Notes: generated by a model from the letters alone, not told the origin. Shown: positions 11,563 through 24,181, counted from the first letter of the stretch. The stretch is 64,000 bases of DNA from Blepharisma stoltei (GCA_914767885.1 CAJZBQ010000062.1:620001-684000); one strand, 5' to 3'. Translations and numbers: made by a program.

Positions 11563-11926
11563 TTTAAGTCTTAATATTCAAAAGGAAGTAAATTTTATAA
11601 AAATGTCAAGTTATTGGGACTTGCTAATTTGCTTCACATATTAATTGTGGCTGGAATTAATTTAAGAGCTAGAAATTAATTATGGGAAAATTAAATTAGT
11701 CTTTTTGATAATTGTATTTTTCGAATTATAAAGGTAATTCTGAGTTCTGTTTTTGCTAATTAATATATGCTAGTGGCATTTCTTTAGAAATACTTCATTA
11801 TTTGATATAATTAAGATCCTTATAAATAAAAATTATATCAATATAAGAGTATCTATCAAAGAATTGTATTTTTTCAAATATTGACAATATAATTTATTTC
11901 TCTTCTTTAATAGGATTATAAGGCAT
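11563..11926. other. AT-rich intergenic region
   Basis: This lies between the start of the fused cyclase gene and the end of the next minus-strand gene. It is AT-rich with no frame I can support, and should hold the cyclase promoter and the 3' end of the upstream gene. No repeat or RNA gene is seen. Confidence 0.5.
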
Positions 11927-12905
11927 TTATTTACTCCTCTCTCCTCCGTGAGCGAACAAAACCATTAGAAAAATCCCTATTTTTTGCCCAAAAACCCACC
12001 CTCCGTGAGTGAACAAAAATTTTTTTTTAATTGAAAAAAAATTTGATATATAAGTGATAATTATTATAATGAAATCTCGAGCTAATTCTGTTTAATTTTA
12101 AACAAATTGCGTTTTAGAAAAATTAAATTAATATTTGCTTTCCAATTTTTGCGAATTAGGATTTTTTTTAAATTTCGAAAAAAATATTTTCTATAAAATT
12201 TATATATAAATATTTTTAACCAGCGAACAAAATTTTTTTGTTCACTCACAGAGGGGGGGAGTTAGTCAAAATTCGAGCACTTGAATTGCATTGATAAAGC
12301 TTGGATTTTCTTTTTCATATAGAGTCTTCATATAGCCGCAAATACGCAGGTTTGCTCCCAGGCTGCTTGGATTTGCTCTTTCCTTCAAAAATAGGAAACT
12401 CTGCTTCAAATTCGCTCAAATAATCAAATCTCTTTTTTATGCTACTTGCATCACTAAAGGTTTTTAAGGAACTCTCTGGATTCTCGTGGATCGGTGAAAT
12501 ACCTCCAACTAAAGGTTTAGGACTCTGACTTCTGAGTGGCGAAAAAGAAGTTCATTTCGTTTTACTAAATTGCTTACGTAATCCTTTTTCAACAATTTTT
12601 CTTGGGTTTAAATTTCTCTCGTTATAGAGTCGATCCACAATTTCCTTTGTTTTGGCTTTACTAATTGTTTTTGGTTTGCCCTTTGTAATTTCAGTCATAA
12701 AAGATTGCTTAAATAGTCTCGGCGACACTTGATTCAACAAATTTTCGTAGTCATATGCGTTCTTGTCTGGAGGAATTATAGGCAAACTTGGTATTTTTAA
12801 GATTTTTGGAGCCAATTTTGATGCATTCTGCTTTATTTCAGTTTTCAAAAATTCAGAATTTTTTTCCTCAAACTCAATTTCTTCATATTCATCAAATATG
12901 GACAT
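11927..12905 (-). CDS. Unknown protein with a MITE at its stop codon (215 aa)
   Basis: The frame starts at ATG 12905 (MSIFDEYEEIEFEEKN), reads TGA as Trp at 12552-12554 and again near the end, and meets a MITE at 12262. After removing 11932-12262 the frame reads ..SSARILTK and a TAA at 11927-11929, for 216 codons exactly. The N-terminus is acidic, the middle basic with a KTKEIVDRLYNERNLNPRK segment, and the tail Ser/Lys-rich. No family is recognised. The gene is 50 bp downstream of the zinc-finger gene on the same strand. Confidence 0.65.
11932..12262. mobile_element. BogoMITE-like MITE (331 bp)
   Basis: Left end TTACTCCTCTCTCCTCCGTG, right end CACAGAGGGGGGGAGTTAG. The typical core is present (aatccctattttttgccc; gataattattataatgaaatctcgagctaattctg; tttgcgaattagga). 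TTA direct repeats flank it. It sits three codons before the stop of the host gene. Confidence 0.85.
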
Positions 12906-12955
12906 TTATAAAAATTAATTAAAAAATATCAATTTATATCAAGAAAATTGTTAAT

Positions 12956-13480
12956 TTATATATTTGCATGACGTTTTTGTATATGTTTCTTCAGCTTATA
13001 TTTGTTATAAGCCATATATCCGCAGAGCTTACAGTTGACTCTTTTTGCTGTTTCGTGTACTTGTTCATAGTGGAATTTCAATGCATACTTGTGTGTAAAA
13101 AGCTTTCCACATACGCTACATATGGAATTTTTTGCATTAGCTGTATGCTTTTTCCCTACATGCTGGTTCAAGCCTTGACGACTTTCGAAAATTTTGTGAC
13201 AAGTGGCGCAACTGTAAGGCTTTTTTAAGTCTTGCTCGCCATAGTATTCGCCTTTTGGTGAAGGCGTATTAGGGTCTAGGCCTAATTCTGTATTAAGAAT
13301 TGTAATCATTTCCCTTTCAATTGCGAACTCATTGATCATATGGTCTCTCAATATCATTAAACTATTGAAAGATTTGCCGCATAAGTCGCAGAAGCTTAGT
13401 ATTTTGTTCCTTGATTGAAGGTTTGCTGCTTGAATTAATAATTCGTCTCTTATGATGTTTGAAACTTTTACCTGTTCCAT
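12956..13480 (-). CDS. C2H2 zinc-finger protein (174 aa)
   Basis: Probable nucleic-acid-binding protein. An N-terminal Cys pair with His (CDLCGKSFN..LRDH, residues ~31-47) looks like a degenerate finger. Three good C2H2 fingers follow: CATCHKIFESRQGLNQH, CSVCGKLFTHKYALKFH and CKLCGYMAYNKYKLKKH, each with the C-x2-C...H-x3-5-H spacing and the hydrophobic core residues. A single uninterrupted frame runs from ATG at 13480 to TAA, with no insert or TGA codon. The DNA target cannot be inferred. Confidence 0.85.
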   Translation of the reverse strand: MEQVKVSNIIRDELLIQAANLQSRNKILSFCDLCGKSFNSLMILRDHMINEFAIEREMITILNTELGLDPNTPSPKGEYYGEQDLKKPYSCATCHKIFESRQGLNQHVGKKHTANAKNSICSVCGKLFTHKYALKFHYEQVHETAKRVNCKLCGYMAYNKYKLKKHIQKRHANI

Positions 13481-13634
13481 CTTTTAAATATAAGAGAGTC
13501 ATTTTACAGAGTTTTTATCACCATATCTATGGTGTTAGCAAAATTTTATTCTCTTTAACCATATACGTTTTTTTTTAAAGAAAAAGGTTTATATGATATA
13601 GTATCAGTCTTTTTACCTTCTGAATCGTTGATAA

Positions 13635-15203
13635 ATGCGTAATTATATATTCACAAAGATGATAAGAGCTATTTACGGAGAACTCGGGCAGCAAAAAGGA
13701 GCCAATGGGAAAATTTCAATCATAGGTGGATGTCTTGAGTACACAGGAGCTCCTTATTATGCAGGAGCTTCGTGCTTGAGAGCGGGAGCTGATCTTGCAC
13801 ATGTTTTCTGTACTTATAATGCTGGAATTCCGATTAAATGCTACTCTCCGGAACTCATAGTCCATCCAGTCCTAAAAGCTGCAAACGAAAACCCAGAGCT
13901 TTCTGACAAAAGTGTGTGGCCTAAAGCCCTACTCCCCCCTCCGTGAGTGAACAAAACCATTAGAAAAATCCCCTATTTTTTGCCCAAAACCCATCCTCCG
14001 TGATCGAACAAAAATTTTTTTAAAAGAAAAATTTTTTGTGGAAAAAAAATTGTATATATAACTGATAATTAGTATTATGAAATCTCTACCTAATTCTGTT
14101 TTAATTTTAAACAAATTGCGTCTTAAAACATAAATTTTACAAATTAAATTAATGTCCACTTTCCAATTTTTGAGAAGTGGGATTTTTTTAAATTTCGAAA
14201 AAAAAATTAACCCTCATCCATGAGCGAACTAGATTTTTTTGTTGCTCACGGAGGGGGGAGTTAGAAGAAATCTATGGAGAAGTGTCTAGATGGTATCCTT
14301 CAATGCATGCATTTATTGTAGGCTGTGGATTAGGAAAAGATGAATTTTTAGCAGATCATCTCGCACCAAGACTCCTGACTCTTGCAAAAGAGCAAGGAAA
14401 AATCATTGTAGCTGATGCTGATGCGATCACAATTCTGTGCAAAAATATTGATATTTTAGCAGGATATCAATCGGCAGTGATATAGGGATTTGCCCTAGGA
14501 TGGCGCTATATGGCGCCATCCTAGGGCAAGCGAAAATTGGCTCCACACGGGAACCGTATTCCACGTGTGGAGCCATTTTTCCACGTGTGGAATCCACATT
14601 TTTCCACGTGTGGAATCCACATTTTCCCACGTGGAAAAATGGCTCCACACGTGGAACACAATTCCGTGTGGAGCCGTGTCTCCAATTGCCCGAGGATGGC
14701 GCAATATAGCGCCATCCTCGGCAATTTCTATAACACCAAACCCGAACGAGTTCAAACGACTGTGGGACGCTTATATCAATGAGCCTTTGCCGAATCAAGA
14801 ATACAGATGCTTAGAAAGAGAAATAACAGAACTTCCAGCTAGCGATCCAATGGTATCAAGCAGTGTAAGGCTTGCAAGAAGACTTGGAAATATCATCTTC
14901 CAGAAAGGACAAATCGACATAATCACAAACGGTGAAAAAGTTGTATGCGTAAGCACTCCAGGAAGCCGAAAAAGATGTGGAGGACAAGGTGATATTTTAG
15001 CTGGAATCATAGCTACTTTAAGCCACAACGCGACAAGAAACTCTTTAGAAATGATTGATGGAGTTGTCGCAGCTAGTATGCTTATGAAGAGATGCGCTTA
15101 TGTTGCTTTCTGCAAAAGAGGAAGATCGCTAACAGCACCAGATATTATAAAAGTGCTGCCAGAAGTTGTAGCGGAAGCACTGTCTTTAGATCCTAGCTTA
15201 TAA
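13635..15203 (+). CDS. NAXD: ATP-dependent NAD(P)H-hydrate dehydratase, two IESs (328 aa)
   Basis: Repairs damaged hydrated NADH/NADPH using ATP or ADP (ribokinase-like YjeF C-terminal fold). Removing 13930-14261 and 14481-14730 leaves 329 codons. Conserved blocks in order: [44 protein letters not shown], then [10 protein letters not shown] (~110), [14 protein letters not shown] (created across the second IES), [20 protein letters not shown] and the catalytic [10 protein letters not shown] (Asp general base). The length fits the family without a long targeting peptide. The first ATG (13635) adds eight residues; MIRAIYGEL at 13659 is an equally good start. Confidence 0.92.
13930..14261. mobile_element. 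BogoMITE-like MITE in NAXD (332 bp)
   Basis: Left CTACTCCCCCCTCCGTGAG, right CTCACGGAGGGGGGAGTTAG. It has an inner inverted hairpin near both ends and the standard core. The pointers are TA at 13930-13931 and 14262-14263. Removal joins ..[17 protein letters not shown].. exactly. Confidence 0.9.
14481..14730. other. Nested-palindrome IES in NAXD (250 bp)
   Basis: The terminal hairpin CCTAGGATGGCGCTATATGG with its partner is followed by a GGCTCCACACGGGAACC arm and short tandem CCACGTGTGGAATCCACATTT units, then the inverted partners and a second hairpin (CGAGGATGGCG...). It is flanked by TATA on both sides. Only the combination that leaves a single TA restores the conserved ITPNPNEF motif, which fixes the excision point. 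It is the same family, in reverse orientation, as 15859-16179. Confidence 0.85.
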
Positions 15204-15249
15204 ATTTATAGCAAGAAATCTATGTTTTTGAAAATATTAAAGGTCTGAT

Positions 15250-15744
15250 TTCAATATAAGTCGGCTGGGTTTTACCTTGGCACAGTGGAGCGCAATGTCG
15301 AATTTGGTCGACCGCAGTTCATTCTATCACCAAGGGTTTTACCTCGAGGAGGAAGGGTCTTCCAAGTTGGAAAGGGGAAGCTCAGCAGCGTCAGGAGTCA
15401 CCTCTTGATCAATCGGGCAATTCCCTAGCGCGATACTGGGCGTTGCGTCCCGGGCTTGGATTTCCTTTCTGGCCGACAGCCCTACCAGAAAATTTGTTTT
15501 TCAAATTTTCGGAATGGGCAACCTCGTGCTCGCAGCCTCAAGCAAGGCCGCAGAATTCCTAAATCTGCCCACTCAAGACTGGAGCAAGGTTGTAGCTTGC
15601 AAGGAGGAGACGACCAACAGAACAGGCTAGCTGTAAAATCAGAGTCCTGTAGGCGGAAGTCGCAAAGCGGAGGAACCCTCGAGGGGGTCTGGGTGACTGC
15701 GTTAACAAGTAACAGCTTAGCAGCTGATAATCTCTAATTAAGAC
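15250..15744. other. GC-richer 495-bp insert between perfect 12-bp direct repeats, intergenic
   Basis: TTCAATATAAGT occurs at 15250-15261 and 15745-15756. The enclosed DNA is much more GC-rich than the surrounding intergenic sequence and has no convincing coding frame. Near the left end CCTTGG (15275) can pair with CCAAGG (15330) around a TGGCACAGTGG word that resembles a pol III A box. This would fit a tRNA-derived retroposon but is suggestive only. Confidence 0.45.
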
Positions 15745-15816
15745 TTCAATATAAGTTTAGTTTTTGTTAATTGATATTTGCTTCTGAGATAATTTTAATA
15801 TTTGTAGCCAATTGAA

Positions 15817-16488
15817 CTATTTTCTTCGAGGAGGAGTCAGCTTTACTATTTCTCGAGATATAGAAATTGCCCGAGGATGGCGCTATATTGCGCCATCCTC
15901 GGGCAATTGGAGACACGGCTCCACACGGGAATTGTGTTTCCACGTGTGGAGCCATTTTTCCACGTGGGAAAATGTGGATTCCACACGTGGGAAAATGTGG
16001 ATTCCACACGTGGAAAAATGTGGATTCCACACGTGGAAAAATGTGGATTCCACACGTGGAAAAATGTGGATTCCACACGTGGAAAAATGGCTCCACACGT
16101 GGAATACGGTTCCCGTGTGGAGCCAATTTTCGCTTGCCCTAGGATGGCGCCATATAGCGCCATCCTAGGGCAAATCCTATAGCTCCTTTATCACATTTTC
16201 GTAGAATACTTTTTCTTCTTTTAAAAATTCTTGAGGGTCTTTAAGTTCAATTCTTAAGTCTGGCTGGTTTTTCTCTGCTAGTTGAGCTCTCAATCGTAGA
16301 TTTTCTTCATTCAAGCGCTTGATTTCTGATTCAAGTTCCAATATCTTTGCTGGATAGTCATTTTCAAATAGTGGAGATTCAATTACAGGATTAGGAGGGT
16401 CAGGAACAAAATTCAGTGATTTTTCTGCTCGAAATCTATAAAGCTAGATAAAAAATACTTCTCTTTTCCCTATTTCTAAATAATTCAT
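15817..16488 (-). CDS. Small coiled-coil protein with a 15-nt intron and a palindromic IES
   Basis: Starts at ATG 16488 (MNYLEIGKRE), then a 15-nt intron, then LYRFRAEKSLNFVPDPPNPVIE and a coiled coil (ILELESEIKRLNEENLRLRAQLAEK) to FLKEEKVFYENVIKEL, where the palindromic IES begins. If the IES leaves one TA, as its relative in NAXD does, the protein ends ..SREIVKLTPPRRK at the TAG at 15817 (111 aa). If TATA is kept it ends at 15767 (129 aa). Both are in frame. Not recognised. Confidence 0.65.
15859..16179. other. Nested-palindrome IES with an expanded 23-bp tandem array
   Basis: Reverse-oriented relative of the NAXD insert with the same terminal hairpins (CCGAGGATGGCG... and CCTAGGATGGCG...) and the same CTCCACACGGGAA arms. 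The centre carries about five to six tandem 23-bp units of the type GTGGATTCCACACGTGGAAA, against about two in the NAXD copy. It is bounded by TATA at 15859 and 16178. Confidence 0.85.
16444..16458 (-). other. 15-nt spliceosomal intron
   Basis: On the minus strand the sequence is GTATTTTTTATCTAG, with GT...AG ends and an in-frame TAG if unspliced. Removing it continues the frame from KRE to LYRFRA. Its length matches the 15-nt introns at 36227 and 43133. Confidence 0.8.
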
Positions 16489-16612
16489 TTATTAGCAAAG
16501 TTTATTATTCCTCTTTACTCCTCTATTCTTGATCAAAATGATGATAATCATTAATTTTTTTCATATAAAATATTTTATGTTCTAGTCAAGAGAGATTGAA
16601 CATTCAATACCT

Positions 16613-16999
16613 TACTCCCCCCCCCCCCTCCGTGAGCGAACAAAAAAATTTTGTTCGCTCACGGAGGGGGGTTAATTTTTTTTTTTTAAAAAAAATTTAT
16701 ATATAAATTTTATAAAAAATATTTTTTTCGAAATTTAAAAAAATCCTAATTTGCAAAAATTGGGAAGCAAATATTAATTTAATTTGCAAAATTTATGTTT
16801 TAAAACGCAATTTGTTTAAAATTAAACAGAATTAGCTCTAGATTTCATTATACTAATTATCACTTATATATCAAAATTTTTTTCCATTAAAATTTTTTCT
16901 ATTAAAAAAATTTTTGTTCACTCACGGAGGGTGGGTTTTTGGTCAAAAAATGGCGATTTTTCTAATGGTTTTGTTCGCTCACGGAGGGGGGGGGGGAGT
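16613..16999. mobile_element. Full-length BogoMITE-like MITE, 387 bp, intergenic
   Basis: Terminal inverted repeats TTACTCCC...CTCCGTGAGCGAACAAAA. At the left end a short hairpin (GTGAGCGAAC / GTTCGCTCAC) encloses AAAAAAATTTT. At the right there are two copies of the CACGGAGGG word about 60 bp apart. TTA target repeats flank it. It is virtually identical in length and sequence to the copy at 45294-45680, so it is probably recent. Confidence 0.95.
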
Positions 17000-17001
17000 T
17001 A

Positions 17002-19860
<2,859 letters not shown>

Positions 19861-19888
19861 ATAGACTAATTAGAGAGTATGTTTAAAA

Positions 19889-20827
19889 TTAACTAGGCGT
19901 AAAGGCTATAACAGTTCCAAACAAGAAATGTTTCATCACAGGCAGCTTGTTTAGAACTTCAGCTTGATACATCTTGATAAGTCCTGTTGAGACTTTTCCC
20001 CAATTAGGGACTCCGCTGATATCATTCAGCATAGGCGAGTGCTCTCCAAAGTGTCCTGATGATTTGACTTTTTTGATGAAATCAATGCAGTGGAAGTATA
20101 AGTATTCATTTGCTTCTCTTTGGACTGCGAAATCATCATGAATGGAGTTTGGGGTGTAATTGTCATGTCCAATCAGCTCTGAAGCTCCAAACAAAAAAGG
20201 AAGGAAATGATAGTCGTCTAAACCCCATACGCCATGTGACCCTGCAGGCTCCAGCCTATAAGTAGTTTGAATTTTTCTCATAAGAGTTATATAACTCCAA
20301 AAAATATGATGTATCATAGCAGCCCTGTCAGTGTCTTCTAAGTACCCCAAGCAAAACAGCACAAGCAGAAACGAAATAAAATTAAGCTCGTGCCCTGTGC
20401 CATAATCAATCCTGATTGGGTCTCCGAATGATTGCGATAGATAAGTATTAATCTCCAGATCTGCGTGACTGTCAACTAGCTCTTGTCCGAAAGGTTTTGT
20501 TAAAAGAAGAGTCCTAATCAATTCTCTTCCTGAATCAACAATCCTTTGTTGAAGCGTAGTAAAAGCTTTATTTCCATATCTTTGAGGACTCTCCAGAGGT
20601 GGTGTTTGGTCTACCCATTTGCTAATGGCATCAGTTATAGCAATAATATACGTACAGTTTGCCGTGCATTGAGTTCGAGATCTCCCCTTGCCTTGAACGC
20701 CGTCTTGTAAGCTCAATATAAAGCCAAGCAAGTTTCTCTTGCAGTCTGATGCTTGGAATTGTGCAAGTTGCTGCTCTGTTGTGATAGTTTTTTGAGGGAC
20801 TCCAAAAGTTGGCCTGGGATTGTCCAT
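19889..20827 (-). CDS. PTPA: Serine/threonine-protein phosphatase 2A activator (PTPA)
   Basis: Peptidyl-prolyl-isomerase-like activator that primes the PP2A catalytic subunit. The 312-aa frame is uninterrupted and within the family range. Hallmarks: YGNKAFTTL (~83), the DYGTGHELNFISF signature (~140), GSHGVWGLDDYHFLPFLFG (~200) and a C-terminal PVMKHFLFG. Start ATG at 20827 (MDNPRPTFGVPQKTI) agrees with the family's short N-terminus. It is convergent with CDC5L, only 28 bp apart. Confidence 0.95.
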   Translation of the reverse strand: MDNPRPTFGVPQKTITTEQQLAQFQASDCKRNLLGFILSLQDGVQGKGRSRTQCTANCTYIIAITDAISKWVDQTPPLESPQRYGNKAFTTLQQRIVDSGRELIRTLLLTKPFGQELVDSHADLEINTYLSQSFGDPIRIDYGTGHELNFISFLLVLFCLGYLEDTDRAAMIHHIFWSYITLMRKIQTTYRLEPAGSHGVWGLDDYHFLPFLFGASELIGHDNYTPNSIHDDFAVQREANEYLYFHCIDFIKKVKSSGHFGEHSPMLNDISGVPNWGKVSTGLIKMYQAEVLNKLPVMKHFLFGTVIAFTPS

Positions 20828-21218
20828 TTTCTCGTGAAATGTTATACGATTTCGTTTATATTTACACCTTGCATTTTGATATTAGTCTATTAGAGATAAA
20901 TCAGAGAAAAAAGATATATTAAATATAGCATAATGTCAAGGCCTGACATCATGGCTGGCATGCCTTATACTGCTCTTCAGTGTAATGAATTAAGACATAG
21001 CCTCCTTACATCCTAACATCAATAACGAGATTTTTCTCATTCAAGTCAGAAATTTTTTATTTTTCAGATTCAGAATTTTTAAATTCGGGAAAAAATCCTT
21101 TTAACTAACTACTAATCTAAAACTAAATTTTGGTTTTATTGAAAAAATTATTAAATTATAGAAATTAATCGCTTCAATTTCCTAAAATAGGGAGTCTGCA
21201 TTTGAGAGAGCTAGAGAT
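20828..21218. other. Intergenic region between divergent genes
   Basis: Holds the promoters of PTPA (minus) and the small membrane protein (plus). It is AT-rich apart from a short GC-richer patch (CCTGACATCATGGCTGGCATG near 20942). No supported gene or insert. Confidence 0.4.
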
Positions 21219-21536
21219 ATGATTAGCAACGACAACCCAAATCGAGAAATCAGAGATTGTGTAAGAAAAGAGCTGGCTTCAATAAAAAGACAAGGGCACG
21301 GATATGGAATATTACTAGTCGGATCATTTATAGCATTTACATATATTAAGGCTCCAAATGCGAAACCTCATTATGCTGGAATTGCTATTGGGTTAAGCTT
21401 AGCTTATTTTTTGGGAGGTGTATTTGCACTTGATGTTGGGAAACCTTATGTTCTGGATAATATTGGTATTATCAAAGAAAATCCAGATTTTGAAAAAAGA
21501 AGGCTAGAAATTGTCGAAAATTGCAAAAAATACTAA
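21219..21536 (+). CDS. Small two-helix membrane protein (105 aa)
   Basis: ATG-to-TAA frame with a charged N-terminus (residues 1-27), one hydrophobic helix (YGILLVGSFIAFTYI, ~29-44), a short loop, a second (YAGIAIGLSLAYFLGGVFA, ~52-70) and a charged C-terminal tail ending EIVENCKKY. The size and topology resemble small organelle membrane proteins, but no family is recognised. No TGA or insert is present. Confidence 0.65.
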   Translation: MISNDNPNREIRDCVRKELASIKRQGHGYGILLVGSFIAFTYIKAPNAKPHYAGIAIGLSLAYFLGGVFALDVGKPYVLDNIGIIKENPDFEKRRLEIVENCKKY

Positions 21537-22180
21537 TAACACATTAAAAGCTAGTTATTGGAACATAAAATTTTATGAAAATATATTTCTTTAATAATCT
21601 ATACAAATAATAAAATCGGTATAAGCATGCTGATTCTATTATCCATTAATTCTAAAGCGCTATTATATTCCTCTTCTCTGTGCAGATGTCAAGTCGATAC
21701 AAATGGTACTTTAAATTTAAATAACACTTTTACATCAGGCAAATCTTATCATTTAATTTACTTATCTTATGCAAGTTCATCATGAATTTTCATCAATAAT
21801 TGGCTTACTATAGCAATTGAAACTAGTAGCCTTAATTGAATTTTTTAAAATAAACTCATAAATACTTTTATGTTCTACAGAAGAGAAAACTTATATAGTG
21901 CATGCGCTAATATTGGATATGGTTCCAAATATGCATAAATCATTCCATGTTTGGAACCAAAATCCGCATGTTGGAGCCATTTTAATAGGGGACTCCACAA
22001 ATGGATTATGGTTCCACAGGTGGAATTTTTCTATATGTGGGTCGATCCAAAATTAGTGCCATGCACTATATTCTATATAGACTGAAAATTATTTTTAAAT
22101 TTGAATGCCTATTTCTTGCATGAGTTTAGGTAATTCTAATTAAAGTTTAAAAAAATTCCTAATAAATAGCACTATAGCAG
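21537..22180. other. Intergenic region holding a decayed palindromic IES
   Basis: AT-rich and without a coding frame. The only structure seen is the inverted-repeat element at 21893-22070. The last ~100 bases should include the promoter of the Cys-rich protein gene. Confidence 0.4.
21893..22070. other. Decayed nested-palindrome element, intergenic
   Basis: Outer inverted repeat ATATAGTGCATGCGCTAAT... / ATTAGTGCCATGCACTATAT, with inner imperfect palindromes (GGTTCCAAATATGC.., CATGTTTGGAACC, GGTTCCACAGGTGGAA). It has the same layout as the inserts in NAXD and the cyclase gene but is more diverged. Confidence 0.6.
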
Positions 22181-24181
22181 ATGTGGCTATTATGTTTCAT
22201 CTTCACCCTTACTTCAGCGAGTTCTCAATGCTCCACTTATAAATGCAATACAGGCTACACTAAAGGCGAGTGTATTACAGAATCGACAGGAGAAGACGCT
22301 TCAATTGCCTACGATCAAACTCTTTGCTACCCTGAATATGTATGCACACCTTCCGGATCATCAACTAATTGCACCCTTCGCCAACCATCTGTGAATTACC
22401 CAGGAGAATTTTGCAGCACCAACAGCCAATGCACGAGTGGTAGCTGCGACCAAGCAACATTTGTATGCAAAGGATTATCAGTTGGCCAGCAATGCGTCAA
22501 TCCTTATGATTGTGGGCCAGGTATGTATTGTGATAGCGTCAAAAAGGTTTGCACCAATCAAGTTAAGTCTGGTAGCGCTTGTTCCCAGAACAACGATTAT
22601 CAGTGTGCGAATGGGTTAATCTGCATTAATCTAGTCTGTACGTCTCTCTTTTCTGTTGCTACTGGCAATCAAGTAGATAATGATTTTGTGAACGATGATA
22701 CAGGCTTTTCAACAGCCTGTACTTCAGGCTATGCTGTATATGACGAAGATAACCAATTTTATACATGCACTAAAGCTCCCCATAGTGAAAATGCACTTCC
22801 CATGAAATGCACACCTGGCTCTAAATGCGTCTCTTCAGATTTGCATTCCAAAAATTGCACTTGTGGCATTAATCAGAATGGAGACAGCTACTGCCCACTG
22901 TTCGAAGGAGATAGTTACGTCCAAAGCATGATAACGTCTTGGAAAGCCATAGCTCAACTTAATTCAGGCTGCAATAGCTACAGAAGGTGGGGATACCAAT
23001 GCTTTGCCACTCAGAGCATTGCAAATCAAATACAGTGGTACACATGGGCAGCTAATTATACGCTTTATTATAATGAATTATATCCTCTAATACAAGAAAA
23101 CCAAGAATGCACAAGACAGATAGAAACTTCTAGCTATTGGAATATTATGGCAGCTCTTTCATCGTCTTCAGCATCAATTCAATGTCCAGTTTATTTCTGT
23201 GGAACTGATAAAACTAATTGGGGTGCTGAGCAATGTATTTTCTATGAAAAGGATGTGCTTAATTATAAAGTCACTGACATTCTTTCTTTAAACCCATGCT
23301 CGACTGGGACTACATGTCCAACTTCGCAAACCAGCCAAAATTCTACATGTACAGCTTCTACTACTCAGCTTTCCTATGCTGGCGATTACTGCAAGAAAAA
23401 TGAAGACTGTGCTTCAGGGACCTGCAAAAATAAAGTCTGCTCAGGAGCAGCTCTGGCAGGTGCCTGCACAAATGTTCAAGACTGCAATCCAGGTCTTTAC
23501 TGCAACACCACTACTAAAGTATGCGATGCTCAAAAAGTTGAAGGCGTCAACTGCGCTTCTGATTATGAGTGCTTGAACAACATGACCTGCAACCTTGGAA
23601 TTTGCATTCCTTATTACTCACTGCCAGTAGGTAGTGTTACCAATAGTGTAAACTCTGCAGGGTTCTCAAGAGCCTGCAATTTCGGCTTCGCTAACTTAAC
23701 CACGACCACAGCTCCATTGAAAGGAATTTGTGCTAAGCCTCCGGTGTCACCGAGTACAGGTCCAATCCAATGCCAGCCTGGTGCTAAATGTCTTGATAAA
23801 ACTGGAACTTATTCTAAAATCTGCACCTGTGGGTTGAACGAGTTTGGCACCGCTTATTGTCCATCATTTGAGGGTGATATATACTTAAAGAACTCAATTA
23901 TTCATATGAAAACACTTATGACGAAAAACAAGATTTGCAACACTGAGTCAAGGTTTGAAGAAAGATGCTTTTTGAGAGACCTGAACAATTTGGAAACCTA
24001 TTATTTCTATGTGACTAACTTCACGATGTATTTACAACTTCCAGCTCTTCAAGAGAATACTGAGTGCGTGAAGTCGATTTATACGGAGGACTTTTGGAGA
24101 TGGATGAAAGAATCATATGACCATTCGGCAGGGATTATGGCAACTCTGGCTTCGTTGTTGGCAATCCAGGTCTTTATTTAG
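22181..24181 (+). CDS. Cys-rich secreted/surface protein, internal duplication (666 aa)
   Basis: Starts with a signal peptide (MWLLCFIFTLTSASS) and ends in a hydrophobic tail (IMATLASLLAIQVFI) typical of a GPI signal, so the mature protein is probably on the cell surface. It consists of two tandem ~320-residue units (about 17-345 and 346-655). Each contains a Dickkopf-like or EGF-like Cys array (FCSTNSQCTSGSCDQATFVC; YCKKNEDCASGTCKNKVC), a CNPGLYC/CGPGMYC motif, a CTCGxNxxGxxYCPxFEGD block and a C-terminal Trp/Tyr-rich helix region. Several N-glycosylation sequons are present. This is a common class of ciliate surface protein; the ligand is unknown. The frame is uninterrupted. Confidence 0.8.
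   Translation: MWLLCFIFTLTSASSQCSTYKCNTGYTKGECITESTGEDASIAYDQTLCYPEYVCTPSGSSTNCTLRQPSVNYPGEFCSTNSQCTSGSCDQATFVCKGLSVGQQCVNPYDCGPGMYCDSVKKVCTNQVKSGSACSQNNDYQCANGLICINLVCTSLFSVATGNQVDNDFVNDDTGFSTACTSGYAVYDEDNQFYTCTKAPHSENALPMKCTPGSKCVSSDLHSKNCTCGINQNGDSYCPLFEGDSYVQSMITSWKAIAQLNSGCNSYRRWGYQCFATQSIANQIQWYTWAANYTLYYNELYPLIQENQECTRQIETSSYWNIMAALSSSSASIQCPVYFCGTDKTNWGAEQCIFYEKDVLNYKVTDILSLNPCSTGTTCPTSQTSQNSTCTASTTQLSYAGDYCKKNEDCASGTCKNKVCSGAALAGACTNVQDCNPGLYCNTTTKVCDAQKVEGVNCASDYECLNNMTCNLGICIPYYSLPVGSVTNSVNSAGFSRACNFGFANLTTTTAPLKGICAKPPVSPSTGPIQCQPGAKCLDKTGTYSKICTCGLNEFGTAYCPSFEGDIYLKNSIIHMKTLMTKNKICNTESRFEERCFLRDLNNLETYYFYVTNFTMYLQLPALQENTECVKSIYTEDFWRWMKESYDHSAGIMATLASLLAIQVFI

Noticed and set aside
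15456-15737. 93-codon frame (MDFLSGRQPYQKICF...)
   Set aside because: Lies in the GC-rich insert between 12-bp repeats; composition looks like translated non-coding DNA and no motif is present.
15950-16095. CRISPR-like array
   Set aside because: Tandem 23-bp units without unique spacers, in a eukaryotic germline insert.
14427-16182. Clusters of overlapping frames on both strands rich in STWK, HVEK and FPRV repeats
   Set aside because: They are translations of the palindromic and tandem 23-bp sequence in two IESs, with mirrored frames on both strands.
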